DNA from: Pseudomonas sp. L5B5 | GTDB taxonomy: Bacteria > Pseudomonadota > Gammaproteobacteria > Pseudomonadales > Pseudomonadaceae | DNA length: 64,000 nucleotides | Reading direction: 5' to 3' | NCBI RefSeq assembly: GCF_020520285.1 | Contig: NZ_CP084742.1 | Coordinates: 1,178,001-1,242,000 of the forward strand | Shown: in pieces, positions 25,997 to 37,252 of the stretch | Layout: every line of letters starts with the position of its first letter | How positions within the stretch are numbered: the stretch's first letter is position 1 | Program-made: the position numbers and the translations under genes | The notes under the pieces: model-generated | What the model was told of the DNA's origin: nothing | Databases searched by the model: none | The model's input: only the letters and a program-made list of their open reading frames with translations

Positions 25997-26012
25997 TGGT
26001 CCGGGTCTTGCT
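25997..26012 (+). promoter_or_regulatory. Sigma-54 promoter reading toward the 29-residue peptide and dnr
   Basis: TGGTCCG-GGTC-TTGCT has GG and GC 10 bp apart and two differences from TGGCACG-N4-TTGCT. The centres of the three NorR operators lie 48, 72 and 92 bp before its GG, versus 48, 73 and 92 at the RIC promoter. Transcription would start near 26023. Confidence 0.75.
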
Positions 26013-26044
26013 CGGCAGTGCTGTCCCTCGTTCCCGGAGTCCCC

Positions 26045-26134
26045 ATGAAAAACATCGTCCAGCCCCTCGCCTGGTTCCTGGTCCTCGGCGCGCTGGTGGC
26101 CACCGCCAGCGGCATCTCGCTGAGCCTGGTCTGA
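26045..26134 (+). CDS. 29-residue single-helix membrane peptide
   Basis: A very short gene: ATG, 29 codons, TGA. The product begins MKNIVQPLAWFLVLGALVA and continues with a short Ser/Thr-containing end (SLSLV), so most of it is one hydrophobic helix. CGGAG sits 5 bp before the start, and the predicted sigma-54 transcription start is about 22 bp upstream, so the leader is the right length for a real first gene. It is 39 bp before dnr with no terminator between. It is not recognised; a small regulator or accessory subunit of a membrane complex is possible. Confidence 0.6.
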   Translation: MKNIVQPLAWFLVLGALVATASGISLSLV

Positions 26135-26173
26135 ACCCGTTCCCTTCCCTTTCCCGCATGAGGATGAATAGCC

Positions 26174-26857
26174 ATGGTGCTTCACCGAGTCCATCACCAG
26201 ATCCTGCGCAGCCATCACCTGTTCGAGCCCTTGAACGACGAGCAACTCGACGAGCTGATGGCCAGCAGCCAACTGCTCAGCATCGACAAGGGCGAACCGC
26301 TGTTCCACCAGGGCGAGCCGGCCGAGGCTTTCTATTTCGTGATTGCCGGGGCGGTGAAGATCTACCGCCTGACCCCCGACGGCCAGGAAAAGGTCTTCGA
26401 GGTGATCGGCCCGCGCCAGACCTTCGCCGAGGCAATGATGCTGATGGACACCAGCAACTACGTGGCCTCGGCCGAGGCGGTCGGCCCGGCGCAGCTCTAC
26501 CGGTTGTCCAATGCCACCTACATCCGCCTGCTGCAGAGCAACAGCCGGCTGACCTTCGCCCTCCTGGGCAAGCTCAGCGTGCGCCTGCACCAGCGGGTCA
26601 ACGAGATCGAGACGCTGTCGCTGAAGAACGCCACCCACCGGGTCGTGCGCTACCTGCTCACCCAGCTGATGCAGAGCGAACCGGTGGAGCGCCAGTTCGA
26701 CCTGCCGATGGCCAAGCAACTGATCGCCGGGCACCTGGCGATCCAGCCGGAAACCTTCTCGCGGATCATCCGGCGCCTGATCGACGACAAGATCATCAGC
26801 CAGGATGGCCGGCGCATCGTCATCCTCGACCGGCCACGGCTGGAGCAATTCGAATGA
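26174..26857 (+). CDS. dnr: NO-responsive denitrification regulator Dnr
   Basis: Crp/Fnr-family activator, 227 residues, closely similar along its length to P. aeruginosa Dnr (SHHLFEPL, GQEKVFEVIGPRQTFAEAMM, EIETLSLKNATHRVVRYLL, HLAIQPETFSRIIRRL). It lacks the Anr cysteine cluster and would bind TTGAT-N4-ATCAA boxes in response to NO. The ATG follows GAGGATGAATAGCC. It appears to be the second gene of a NorR/sigma-54-controlled operon. Its stop overlaps the dnrP start (ATGA). Confidence 0.94.
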   Translation: MVLHRVHHQILRSHHLFEPLNDEQLDELMASSQLLSIDKGEPLFHQGEPAEAFYFVIAGAVKIYRLTPDGQEKVFEVIGPRQTFAEAMMLMDTSNYVASAEAVGPAQLYRLSNATYIRLLQSNSRLTFALLGKLSVRLHQRVNEIETLSLKNATHRVVRYLLTQLMQSEPVERQFDLPMAKQLIAGHLAIQPETFSRIIRRLIDDKIISQDGRRIVILDRPRLEQFE

Positions 26858-27045
26858 GCGCCCTGCCCCAGTGCCTGTACTGCCAGCAGCCCAATGCGCT
26901 GCAGGCCAGCCACTGCCAGCACTGCGGCATGCCGCTGCCGGCCAAGGCGGCACAGGCCGGCATTCGCCGGCAACGGCGCTTCATGGGGTTCTGCCTTGCC
27001 CTGACACTGTTCTGCCTGGCGATGGTGCTGTGGTTGCCGCGCTAA
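26854..27045 (+). CDS. dnrP: Zinc-ribbon membrane protein DnrP-like
   Basis: 63-residue protein translationally coupled to dnr. Residues C7, C10, C21 and C24 (CLYC and CQHC) form a zinc ribbon; an Arg-rich linker follows, then one membrane helix at about 44-61. The name follows small proteins annotated DnrP next to dnr in other pseudomonads; its biochemical role is not established. It ends 22 bp before the convergent norD stop. Confidence 0.8.
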   Translation: MSALPQCLYCQQPNALQASHCQHCGMPLPAKAAQAGIRRQRRFMGFCLALTLFCLAMVLWLPR

Positions 27046-27067
27046 GTGGAGCGGCCCTGGCCTGGCC

Positions 27068-28906
27068 TCAGGGCTGGGTCAGTTGGCGGTACAGCTGTGG
27101 CAGGCGCAGGGGCAATTGTTCAGGCTGATGGATCAGGCTGTAGCCGTTGCTGCCGAACAGGTACGGCAGGTAGGCCCCGGCCTCGCGATCGATGGTGATG
27201 CAGAACGGGGTCAACCCCTGGCGCCGGGCTTCGCGCAACGCCTCGCGGGTGTCCTCGACGCCATAGCGCCCTTCGTACAGGTCCAGGTCGTTGGGCTTGC
27301 CATCGGTGAGCAGCAACAGCAGCTGGCGCTGGTGCTTGCGTCCTTGCAGCAGGCACGTGGCCTGGCGGATCGCCGCGCCCATGCGGGTGTAGTAGCCCGG
27401 CCTGAGGCCCTGGATCCGGCCCCGGATGCGGTCGTCGTAGGCCTGGTCGAAACCCTTGAGCTCCTGCATTCGCACCTGCTGGCGGCGCAACGAAGAAAAA
27501 CCGTACAAGGCGAAATCGTCACCGAGCACCGACAGGGTCTCGCCGAACAGCAGCAGGCTGTCGCGGATCACCTCGATCACTCGGTGCTGGTCGTTCAGGT
27601 GCGCATCGGTGGACATCGACACATCCGCCAGCAGCAGGCACGCCAGGTCGCGCCGGGTCTGGCGCCGCTCCAGGAACAGGCCGCGCGCGGCGCTCTGACC
27701 GTGTTGGCGCTCGACATGAAAATCCAGCCAGGCTTGCAGATCCAGTTCGCTGCCCTGGGGTTGCTGGCGCAACCACTGACGCTGATCGCGCAGTTGCTCG
27801 AATTGACGACGCAGGCGCCGCGCCGCAACCCGCAGATGCTCCGGCAGCGGTTGCGGCGTGGACTCCCGGGGCTCGAACAGCTGCAGGTTGACGAAGCCCT
27901 CCTGCAATCGCCCCTGGCGATAGTCCCATTCCGGCAGCTTGATGCCCTCGCCCAGGGGCAGATCGTCGATGTCCGCCGGCGGCAGGTCCAGGTGCAGCTT
28001 GAGGCCGCCCCCCTTGCGAATGCGGGTGCGCGACAGAGTCAGGTGGTCGAGATCCTCGGCGACCCGGGCGGCGTCCGGGTCCTGGCTGTCATCCTCCCAG
28101 CGATCGAGTTCGACGTGCTCGGTCCAGCTGAACAGGTTTTCCAGGCGCACGATCAGCAACCCGCCCTTGGCCGGAGCGTCGTCGATGCGCGTGGCTCGCT
28201 TGCGCCCACCCTGCTGCTCACCGGTGCCGGTCGGCAAGTCGCCGTCGGCCTCTGCAAGGTCCGCCGCCTGCGGACTGGCCAGGTGCAATGGCGGGTATAG
28301 CCACAGCGGCAGCGGCCAGGCCGCCCGCTCACTGCGGGGAAACTCGCGCACACTCCCCGGCTCGCGCAGGGCCTGGCGCAGGGCGCGCTCCAGGGCCGCC
28401 TCGTCCGGCTTCAGCGCGGCCGGATCGGGGCGCAGCTGCAAGTGCGCCTCCACCAGGCGCCGGTAGCGAGCGGCCAGCCCCGGATACCCCTGCAGCAGTG
28501 CCTGGGTCCAGCGCTGGTTGTCCCGGCCCCAGTGGCCCATGGGCCCGGCCTGGGCCGCCAGCAGCACCAGCCAGCGATAGAGTTCTTCATTGAGCTGCGG
28601 ATCGGGAAACACCGCCAGGCTCGCCGGCAAGCGCAGGTGCTGCTCGTCGCAACAGGCCAACGGCGCTTGCCGGCAAGTACCGGCGATCTGCTGCAGCAGG
28701 TTGCGACGCAGCAGCAAGTCACGCTCGCTGGCCGCCTCGAGGGTCTTGCCGGGCGCACCGCCCATGGCTCGATAGAGCACGCCCAGTGCCCGCTGCCGGG
28801 ACGCCAGTTCGACCCTGGCTTCGGGAAAATCACTGCTGGCCCGGCGGGTGATGAAGCGATGCCAGAGACTGCCGACCCATTCTTCCAGTTCAACCGTGAT
28901 GGCCAT
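27068..28906 (-). CDS. norD: Nitric oxide reductase activation protein NorD
   Basis: 612-residue cytoplasmic protein with a C-terminal von Willebrand A domain; the MIDAS motif is DVSMSTD. NorD pairs with the MoxR-type ATPase NirQ/NorQ to assemble the iron centres of nitric oxide reductase. Other conserved points are GYYTRMGAAIRQAT and LLLTDGKPNDLD. The ATG at 28906 follows GAGGAGGTGCC. The gene is downstream of norB but separated from it by a hairpin with a T tract, so its expression may be lower than norCB. Confidence 0.93.
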   Translation of the reverse strand: MAITVELEEWVGSLWHRFITRRASSDFPEARVELASRQRALGVLYRAMGGAPGKTLEAASERDLLLRRNLLQQIAGTCRQAPLACCDEQHLRLPASLAVFPDPQLNEELYRWLVLLAAQAGPMGHWGRDNQRWTQALLQGYPGLAARYRRLVEAHLQLRPDPAALKPDEAALERALRQALREPGSVREFPRSERAAWPLPLWLYPPLHLASPQAADLAEADGDLPTGTGEQQGGRKRATRIDDAPAKGGLLIVRLENLFSWTEHVELDRWEDDSQDPDAARVAEDLDHLTLSRTRIRKGGGLKLHLDLPPADIDDLPLGEGIKLPEWDYRQGRLQEGFVNLQLFEPRESTPQPLPEHLRVAARRLRRQFEQLRDQRQWLRQQPQGSELDLQAWLDFHVERQHGQSAARGLFLERRQTRRDLACLLLADVSMSTDAHLNDQHRVIEVIRDSLLLFGETLSVLGDDFALYGFSSLRRQQVRMQELKGFDQAYDDRIRGRIQGLRPGYYTRMGAAIRQATCLLQGRKHQRQLLLLLTDGKPNDLDLYEGRYGVEDTREALREARRQGLTPFCITIDREAGAYLPYLFGSNGYSLIHQPEQLPLRLPQLYRQLTQP

Positions 28907-28927
28907 TGCGGCACCTCCTCTGAACGC

Positions 28928-28959
28928 AAAAAAGCGGCCCGCCGTGCCAGCCGGGCCGC
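28928..28959 (-). terminator. Rho-independent terminator or attenuator between norB and norD
   Basis: Read on the minus strand, GCGGCCC and GGGCCGC form a 7-bp GC stem with a 12-base loop, followed by six T. It lies 24 bp after the norB stop and 22 bp before norD. Confidence 0.8.
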
Positions 28960-28982
28960 ATGGTTTCAAGCTCCGGCCGGCA

Positions 28983-30413
<1,431 letters not shown>

Positions 30414-30854
30414 TCAGCCCTCCTTGTTGGGCGGCCAGCCGTTGGTGTCGATGTTCGAGCTCCACTTGAGGAACTCGGCGATGTCGTCCACCTCTTGCTC
30501 GCTCAGGTGGAACTGCGGCATGGCCCGGCGGCCGGGCACACCCAGGGGTTGCATCTTCATCCAGGCCTGCATGAAGGGCTTGAACCCGTCCTCGCCGCCA
30601 CGGCGCTTGTAGACGTTGCCCAGCTCCGGCGCGAAGTACGCGCCCTCGCCCAGCAGCGTGTGGCAGCCGACGCAGTTGTTCTGCTCCCAGACCGTCTTGC
30701 CGCGCACCACTGCCTCGGTCAGTTGCGCCTGGTTGCTACGTTTGGGAAAGGTCTGTTCGGTGTGATAGGTCAAGGCCAGGAATATCAGGAAGAAGAACAC
30801 GCTCCCCCCGAAATAGATGTTCCTGGCCATGCCCTTGGTGAAGGTCTCTGACAT
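30414..30854 (-). CDS. norC: Nitric oxide reductase subunit NorC (cytochrome c)
   Basis: Membrane-anchored cytochrome c that passes electrons to NorB; 146 residues. An uncleaved helix spans about residues 12-30, and the heme c site is C61VGC64H65. The later Met in RRAMPQF is the probable sixth ligand. The ATG at 30854 follows GAGGA. A perfect Anr/Dnr box is centred 64 bp upstream. Confidence 0.96.
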   Translation of the reverse strand: MSETFTKGMARNIYFGGSVFFFLIFLALTYHTEQTFPKRSNQAQLTEAVVRGKTVWEQNNCVGCHTLLGEGAYFAPELGNVYKRRGGEDGFKPFMQAWMKMQPLGVPGRRAMPQFHLSEQEVDDIAEFLKWSSNIDTNGWPPNKEG

Positions 30855-30911
30855 GGTTGCGTCCTCATTGCTTGGCGTGGCCATGATAGAAAGCGCGAGG
30901 TCCGAAACCGC

Positions 30912-30925
30912 TTGATGGCAATCAA
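30912..30925. promoter_or_regulatory. Anr/Dnr box of norCB
   Basis: TTGATGGCAATCAA matches every fixed base of TTGAT-N4-ATCAA. The centre is 64 bp before norC. It lies between norC and the end of nirP on the same strand. Confidence 0.9.
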
Positions 30926-30944
30926 GAAAGACCGATTGTTTTAC

Positions 30945-31187
30945 TCAGGCTTTGCCAAGCAGGTGCGATACCAGCCCCACCAGGGTCATCACCACCAGGG
31001 CCCAGGCCAGCAATGGCAAGCGCCAGCGCCAAGGGCCGTGGCGCAACTCCATGAAGCCTTCGGTGATCAGCCAGGCCTTGGCCACCGCCAGGGCCATGAC
31101 CAGCCCGCCCTGGCCCAGCAGCACCGTGCCCAGGCTGAGCACGGCCAGGGCCAGCCCGCACAGCAGCAGGAAGCGAGATGCCGTCAT
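30945..31187 (-). CDS. nirP: Small membrane protein NirP (cytochrome oxidase subunit IV-like)
   Basis: 80-residue protein with about three hydrophobic helices (FLLLCGLALAVLSLG, GGLVMALAVAKAWLI, PLLAWALVVMTLVGLV). Small proteins of this kind follow nirO in the P. aeruginosa nirQOP operon, and similar ones are called NorF elsewhere. It probably helps nitric oxide reductase mature or remain stable; no catalytic residues are seen. It starts 10 bp after nirO. Confidence 0.83.
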   Translation of the reverse strand: MTASRFLLLCGLALAVLSLGTVLLGQGGLVMALAVAKAWLITEGFMELRHGPWRWRLPLLAWALVVMTLVGLVSHLLGKA

Positions 31188-31197
31188 GGGGTTCTCC

Positions 31198-31770
31198 TCA
31201 ATCCAGGACGTAGACCAACGGAAACAGCACCACCCACACCAGGTCCACCATGTGCCAATACAGCACCCCGGACTCGAAGCCGCTGCCGGCGCCTGGAGCC
31301 TGGGTCCAGGCGCGGTACGCCAGCCAGGCAAGGATCAGCATGCCCGGCAGCACATGCAGAAAGTGAAAGCCGGTAAGCAGCCAGTACAGGGTGAAGAAGG
31401 TGTCGTGCTCCAGCCCCAGGCCCAGGCTCGCCAGGTGCCGGTACTCGCCGAGCTTGATCCAGACGTAGACACACGCCACGCACCAGGCCACGCCCAGCAG
31501 GCCGGCAGCCCGCCGCGGCCGAAGCTGGCGCAGCTGCTCCAGGGCCAGGGCGGCCAGCAGCCCGGTACCGAGCAGGCTCAGGGTCATGGCCAGGCCGGTG
31601 GAGGTGTCGAGCAAGACGCGGCTACTGGCGAACAGTTGCGGCTTGAGCTGCGCGGTCACGGCGAACGCCAGGATCAACAGGGCGAACACCGACAGCTCGA
31701 CGAGGATGAACAGCCACATCGCCAGGTCCCCCGGCAAGCGGCGGGCGTCCGGTTCAGGGGAAGTGCACAT
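31198..31770 (-). CDS. nirO: NirO/NorE, cytochrome c oxidase subunit III-like protein
   Basis: 190-residue membrane protein of the cytochrome oxidase subunit III family without catalytic metals. It has about five helices, with LAMWLFILVELSVFALL near the start, LYWLLTGFHFLHVLPGM and YWHMVDLVWVVLFPLVY at the end. It is an accessory factor of nitric oxide reductase. Its start overlaps the nirQ end by 17 bp, so the two are translationally linked. Confidence 0.9.
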   Translation of the reverse strand: MCTSPEPDARRLPGDLAMWLFILVELSVFALLILAFAVTAQLKPQLFASSRVLLDTSTGLAMTLSLLGTGLLAALALEQLRQLRPRRAAGLLGVAWCVACVYVWIKLGEYRHLASLGLGLEHDTFFTLYWLLTGFHFLHVLPGMLILAWLAYRAWTQAPGAGSGFESGVLYWHMVDLVWVVLFPLVYVLD

Positions 31771-32548
31771 CGACCACGTCCATCAGCGCCGCAACGGTCA
31801 CCGGGTCATCGCTCAGCGGTTCGGCCAGGCACGCCAGGCAGGCCTGGCGCGGGGCCATGCCGGCGCCGATCATGCGCGCGGTGAAGATCAGCAGGCGGGT
31901 CGAGGCCACTTCTTCCAGGTCATGCTGGTCGAGCCGGCGCAGGGCCTGGCCGAGCTTGACCACCTGGCTGGCCAGGGCCGCATCGACCCCGGCCTCGCGG
32001 CGCACGATGCGCTCCTCCTGCGCCGCGTCCGGGTAGCCCAGGCGCATGGCCACGAAGCGCTGGCGGGTACTGGGCTTCATGCCCTTGAGCAGGTTCTGGT
32101 AACCGGGGTTGTAGGACACCACCAGCATGAACGAGGGCGGCGCCTTGAGTACTTCGCCGGTGCGTTCCAGGAACAGCTCGCGACGATCGTCGGCCAGTGG
32201 GTGCAGCACCACCACGGTGTCCTGGCGCGCCTCCACTACTTCGTCGAGGTAGCAGATACCGCCCTCGCGCACGGCTCGGGTCAGCGGCCCGTCCTGCCAC
32301 CAGGTGCCCTGGGCGCCGATCAGGTGCCGGCCCACCAGGTCGGCGGCGCTCAGGTCATCGTGGCAGGCGATGGTGTGCAGCGGCAGTTGCAGGCGCTGGG
32401 CCATGTGCTGGACGAAGCGGGTCTTGCCACAGCCGGTGGGGCCCTTGATCAGCACCGGCAAGCCGTGGCGCCAGGCCTGTTCGAACAGCGCCGGCTCATT
32501 GCCCTGGGCCTGGTAGAAGGGTTCGCAGCGGGGTTCGGAGAGGTCCAT
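31754..32548 (-). CDS. nirQ: MoxR-type AAA+ ATPase NirQ
   Basis: 264-residue ATPase that with NorD activates nitric oxide reductase and, in P. aeruginosa, affects nitrite reductase too. The Walker A motif is GPTGCGKT at 36-43; the Walker B region reads GICYLDEVVEAR. The sensor region VVSYNPGYQNLLKGMKPSTR is typical for NirQ/CbbQ. The start is the ATG at 32548; a much longer open frame continues upstream antisense to nirS and is not coding. It shares a divergent promoter region with nirS. Confidence 0.95.
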   Translation of the reverse strand: MDLSEPRCEPFYQAQGNEPALFEQAWRHGLPVLIKGPTGCGKTRFVQHMAQRLQLPLHTIACHDDLSAADLVGRHLIGAQGTWWQDGPLTRAVREGGICYLDEVVEARQDTVVVLHPLADDRRELFLERTGEVLKAPPSFMLVVSYNPGYQNLLKGMKPSTRQRFVAMRLGYPDAAQEERIVRREAGVDAALASQVVKLGQALRRLDQHDLEEVASTRLLIFTARMIGAGMAPRQACLACLAEPLSDDPVTVAALMDVVDVHFP

Positions 32549-32563
32549 GGGATACCTGGATAG

Positions 32564-34432
<1,869 letters not shown>

Positions 34433-34456
34433 GTTTTATCAACGCAAGGAATCGCC

Positions 34457-34771
34457 ATGAAAAATACTCTGCTTTCACTCGTCGTCCTGGGCGCCGCGTT
34501 GAACCTGCAAACCGCCCTGGCCGACGATGGCCTGGCCCTGTTCCAGAGCAAGTCCTGCGTGGCCTGCCATAGCGTGGACAACAAGCTGGTGGGCCCGGCG
34601 CTCAAGGACGTTGCGGCCAAGAATGCCGGCGTCGCGGACGCGGCCCAGACCCTGGCCGGGCACATCAAGAACGGCACCCAGGGCAACTGGGGGCCGATCC
34701 CGATGCCGGCCAACGCAGTCAGTGATGAAGAAGCGGCACAGTTGGCCAAGTGGGTCCTGAGCCTGAAATGA
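34457..34771 (+). CDS. nirM: Cytochrome c-551 NirM
   Basis: Periplasmic electron donor to NirS; 104 residues including a signal peptide of about 22. The heme site is C34VAC37H38, and the methionine ligand lies in PIPMPANAV. It is 24 bp after nirS with a good ribosome site (AAGGAA). Confidence 0.96.
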   Translation: MKNTLLSLVVLGAALNLQTALADDGLALFQSKSCVACHSVDNKLVGPALKDVAAKNAGVADAAQTLAGHIKNGTQGNWGPIPMPANAVSDEEAAQLAKWVLSLK

Positions 34772-34790
34772 AACCACCCAGGAGGGCGTC

Positions 34791-35114
34791 ATGCACCGCT
34801 ACCCCCGTACTGTGATTCTGGCGACCCTCCTGCTCTGTCCCCCTCTTCACGCCGCGCCTGACGCCCAGCGCCAGGCGCAGCTGCAACATTTGCTGGAACA
34901 GGACTGCGGCGCCTGCCATGGCCTGCACCTGACCGGCGGCCTGGGCCCGGAACTGACTCCCGCGGCCCTGGCCGGCAAACCTCGGGACGGCCTGGTCGCC
35001 ACCGTGCGCCTGGGTCGTCCCGGCACCGCCATGCCGCCCTGGGAGGCGCTGCTGAGCGCCGACGACATCGGCTGGCTGGTCGATCATCTCTTGCAAGGAA
35101 CCTCTCAACCATGA
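34791..35114 (+). CDS. nirC: Cytochrome c55X NirC
   Basis: 107-residue periplasmic c-type cytochrome with a signal peptide ending LHA at about 21 and heme site C39GAC42H43. The Met in GTAMPPW is the likely distal ligand. NirC donates electrons to NirS and is involved in d1 maturation in some species. AGGAGG precedes the ATG. The end overlaps nirF by 4 bp. Confidence 0.93.
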   Translation: MHRYPRTVILATLLLCPPLHAAPDAQRQAQLQHLLEQDCGACHGLHLTGGLGPELTPAALAGKPRDGLVATVRLGRPGTAMPPWEALLSADDIGWLVDHLLQGTSQP

Positions 35115-36289
35115 TCCGTCCCCTGATGTGCAGCGCCGCTTGCGCACTGCTGTTGTCTGCCTGTGCCCAGGCCCCGCTGCGTGGCAGCGGCGATCTGGGC
35201 CTGGTGGTGGAGCGCGCCACCGGCAGCGTGCAGATCGTCGAGAGCAGCCAGGGCCAGGCCCTGGCCCGCATCGAGGGGCTGGGGGATTTGTCTCACGCCT
35301 CGGCGGTGTTCTCCCGCGACCAGCGTTATGCCTATGTGTTCGGCCGCGATGGCGGCCTGACCCAGGTCGACCTGCTCGCGCAGCGCATCGAGCGACGGGT
35401 GATCCAGGGCGGCAACAGCATTGGCGGCGCGATCAGCCAGGACGGCCGGCTGATCGCGGTCTCCAACTATGTGCCGGGCGGGGTCAAGGTATTCGACGCC
35501 GCCACCCTGGAGCTTGTGGCCGACATCCCCGCCACCTTGCTGGCCGACGGCCAGAAGCGCTCACGGGTGGTGGGCCTGGTGGACGCTCCCGGCCAGCGCT
35601 TCGTATTCAGCCTGTTCGACACCGGGGAAATCTGGAGCGCCGACTTCAGCCAGGGCACCACGCCACGCATCACCCGCTACACCGGCATCGGCCAGCAGCC
35701 CTACGACGCGCTGATCACCACCGACGGCCGTTATTACATGGCCGGCCTGTTCGGCGAGGACGGCATGGCCCAGCTCGACCTCTGGCACCCGGAGCGCGGG
35801 GTCAAGCGGGTACTCGGCGACTATGGCCGTGGCCAGGAGAAACTGCCGGTCTACAAGATGCCGCACCTGGAAGGCTGGGCCGTGGCCGGCGACCAGGCGT
35901 TCGTCCCGGCCGTGGGCCGCCACCAGGTACTGGTGATGGGTGCCCGCAGCTGGCAGCAGAGCGCCGCCATCGCCGTGGCCGGCCAGCCGGTATTCGTCAC
36001 CGCCCGCCCCGATGGGCGCCAGCTGTGGGTCAACTTCGCCTACCCGGACAACGACCGGGTGCAGGTCATCGATACCGAGAGCCACCAGATCGTCGCCGAC
36101 CTGCGGCCCGGCCCCGGGGTGCTACACATGGAATTCACCGCCCGGGGCGATCAGCTGTGGCTGTCGGTGCGCGATGGCAATCAGTTGCAGGTCTGGGACC
36201 CCTACCGCCTCAAGCTGCTGCACAGCCTGCCGGCCGCCGCGCCCAGCGGGATCTTCTTCAGCAGTCGCGCCCAGCAGATGGGGTACTGA
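35111..36289 (+). CDS. nirF: Heme d1 biosynthesis protein NirF (lipoprotein)
   Basis: 392-residue beta-propeller protein, sequence-related to the d1 domain of NirS, needed for a late step of heme d1 formation. It has a lipoprotein signal ending LSAC18, so it is predicted to be membrane-attached in the periplasm. Repeated blade motifs are visible (DGRYYMAGLFGEDG, DGRQLWVNFAYPDNDR). It overlaps nirC and is one base before nirD. Confidence 0.95.
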   Translation: MIRPLMCSAACALLLSACAQAPLRGSGDLGLVVERATGSVQIVESSQGQALARIEGLGDLSHASAVFSRDQRYAYVFGRDGGLTQVDLLAQRIERRVIQGGNSIGGAISQDGRLIAVSNYVPGGVKVFDAATLELVADIPATLLADGQKRSRVVGLVDAPGQRFVFSLFDTGEIWSADFSQGTTPRITRYTGIGQQPYDALITTDGRYYMAGLFGEDGMAQLDLWHPERGVKRVLGDYGRGQEKLPVYKMPHLEGWAVAGDQAFVPAVGRHQVLVMGARSWQQSAAIAVAGQPVFVTARPDGRQLWVNFAYPDNDRVQVIDTESHQIVADLRPGPGVLHMEFTARGDQLWLSVRDGNQLQVWDPYRLKLLHSLPAAAPSGIFFSSRAQQMGY

Positions 36290-36290
36290 C

Positions 36291-36749
36291 ATGCCCTTCG
36301 ACACCCTGGAACAGCGCCTGATCGAACACTTCCAGCACGGCATGCCAGTCTGCGCCGAACCCTACCTGGAAATGGCCCTGGCCCTGGATTGCAGCCAGGA
36401 GCAAGTGATCGCCTGTCTGCAACGAATGGCCGAGCACGGGCGCCTGTCGCGCATTGGCCCGGTGTTCGAGCACCGCCGCGCCGGGGCCAGTACCCTGGCG
36501 GCCCTGGCCGTGCCCCACGAGCGCCTGCAGCAGGTGGCCGAGCGCATCAGCCACTACCCCGAGGTCAATCACAACTACGCCCGCGAGCATCACTACAACC
36601 TGTGGTTCGTGCTGACCGGCCCCGACCACCTGCACCTGCAGAACATCCTCGCCGAGCTGCAGGCCGACACCGGCCTGGTGCCGCTGGACCTGCCGATGCT
36701 CACGGCCTACCGCATCGACCTGGGTTTCGCCCTGGGAGAAGCCCCATGA
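36291..36749 (+). CDS. nirD: Siroheme decarboxylase subunit NirD
   Basis: 152-residue Lrp/AsnC-like protein. With NirL, NirG and NirH it decarboxylates siroheme to didecarboxysiroheme in heme d1 synthesis. The winged-helix-like start ([20 protein letters not shown]) and the AsnC-type half [18 protein letters not shown] are typical; the histidines in YAREHHYN are characteristic of the active subunit type. It overlaps nirL by an ATGA junction. Confidence 0.93.
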   Translation: MPFDTLEQRLIEHFQHGMPVCAEPYLEMALALDCSQEQVIACLQRMAEHGRLSRIGPVFEHRRAGASTLAALAVPHERLQQVAERISHYPEVNHNYAREHHYNLWFVLTGPDHLHLQNILAELQADTGLVPLDLPMLTAYRIDLGFALGEAP

Positions 36750-37252
36750 ACACGACCCTCGATGCCGGCCGGGCACTGGCCCTGCGCCGCCTGCTGGAAA
36801 CCGGCCTGCCATTGCAGGCGCGCCCCTACCAGGCCCTGGCCCGGCAGATCGATGCCGAGGAAGCCCAGGTGCTGGCCCAGGTCGAGCTGTGGCAAGACCA
36901 GGGGCTGTTCCGCCGCCTGGGCCTGGTGCTCAACCACCGCGCCCTGGGATTCACCGCCAACGCCATGCTGGTGCTGGACGTCCCCGATGCGCTGATCGAT
37001 GAAGTCGGCCAGCGCCTGGGCAGCGAGCCGGCAGTCAGCTTGTGCTACCAGCGGCCACGGCGCTTGCCGCAATGGCGCTACAACCTGTTCTGCATGATCC
37101 ACGGCCGCCAGCGCCAGCGGGTCGAGGCGCAGATCCGCGACCTGCTGGAACGCCATTTGCTCAGCGACCTGCCCCGCGAGGTGCTGTTCAGCACCCAGGC
37201 CTTCAAGCAATGCGGCGGACGCTTCGCCCCGGGAGCACCGGCCCATGGATGA
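36746..37252 (+). CDS. nirL: Siroheme decarboxylase subunit NirL
   Basis: 168-residue member of the NirDLGH family, homologous to NirH. It has the segment [20 protein letters not shown], which differs from the histidine-bearing loop of NirD and NirG. It overlaps nirD at the start and nirG at the end. Confidence 0.92.
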   Translation: MNTTLDAGRALALRRLLETGLPLQARPYQALARQIDAEEAQVLAQVELWQDQGLFRRLGLVLNHRALGFTANAMLVLDVPDALIDEVGQRLGSEPAVSLCYQRPRRLPQWRYNLFCMIHGRQRQRVEAQIRDLLERHLLSDLPREVLFSTQAFKQCGGRFAPGAPAHG

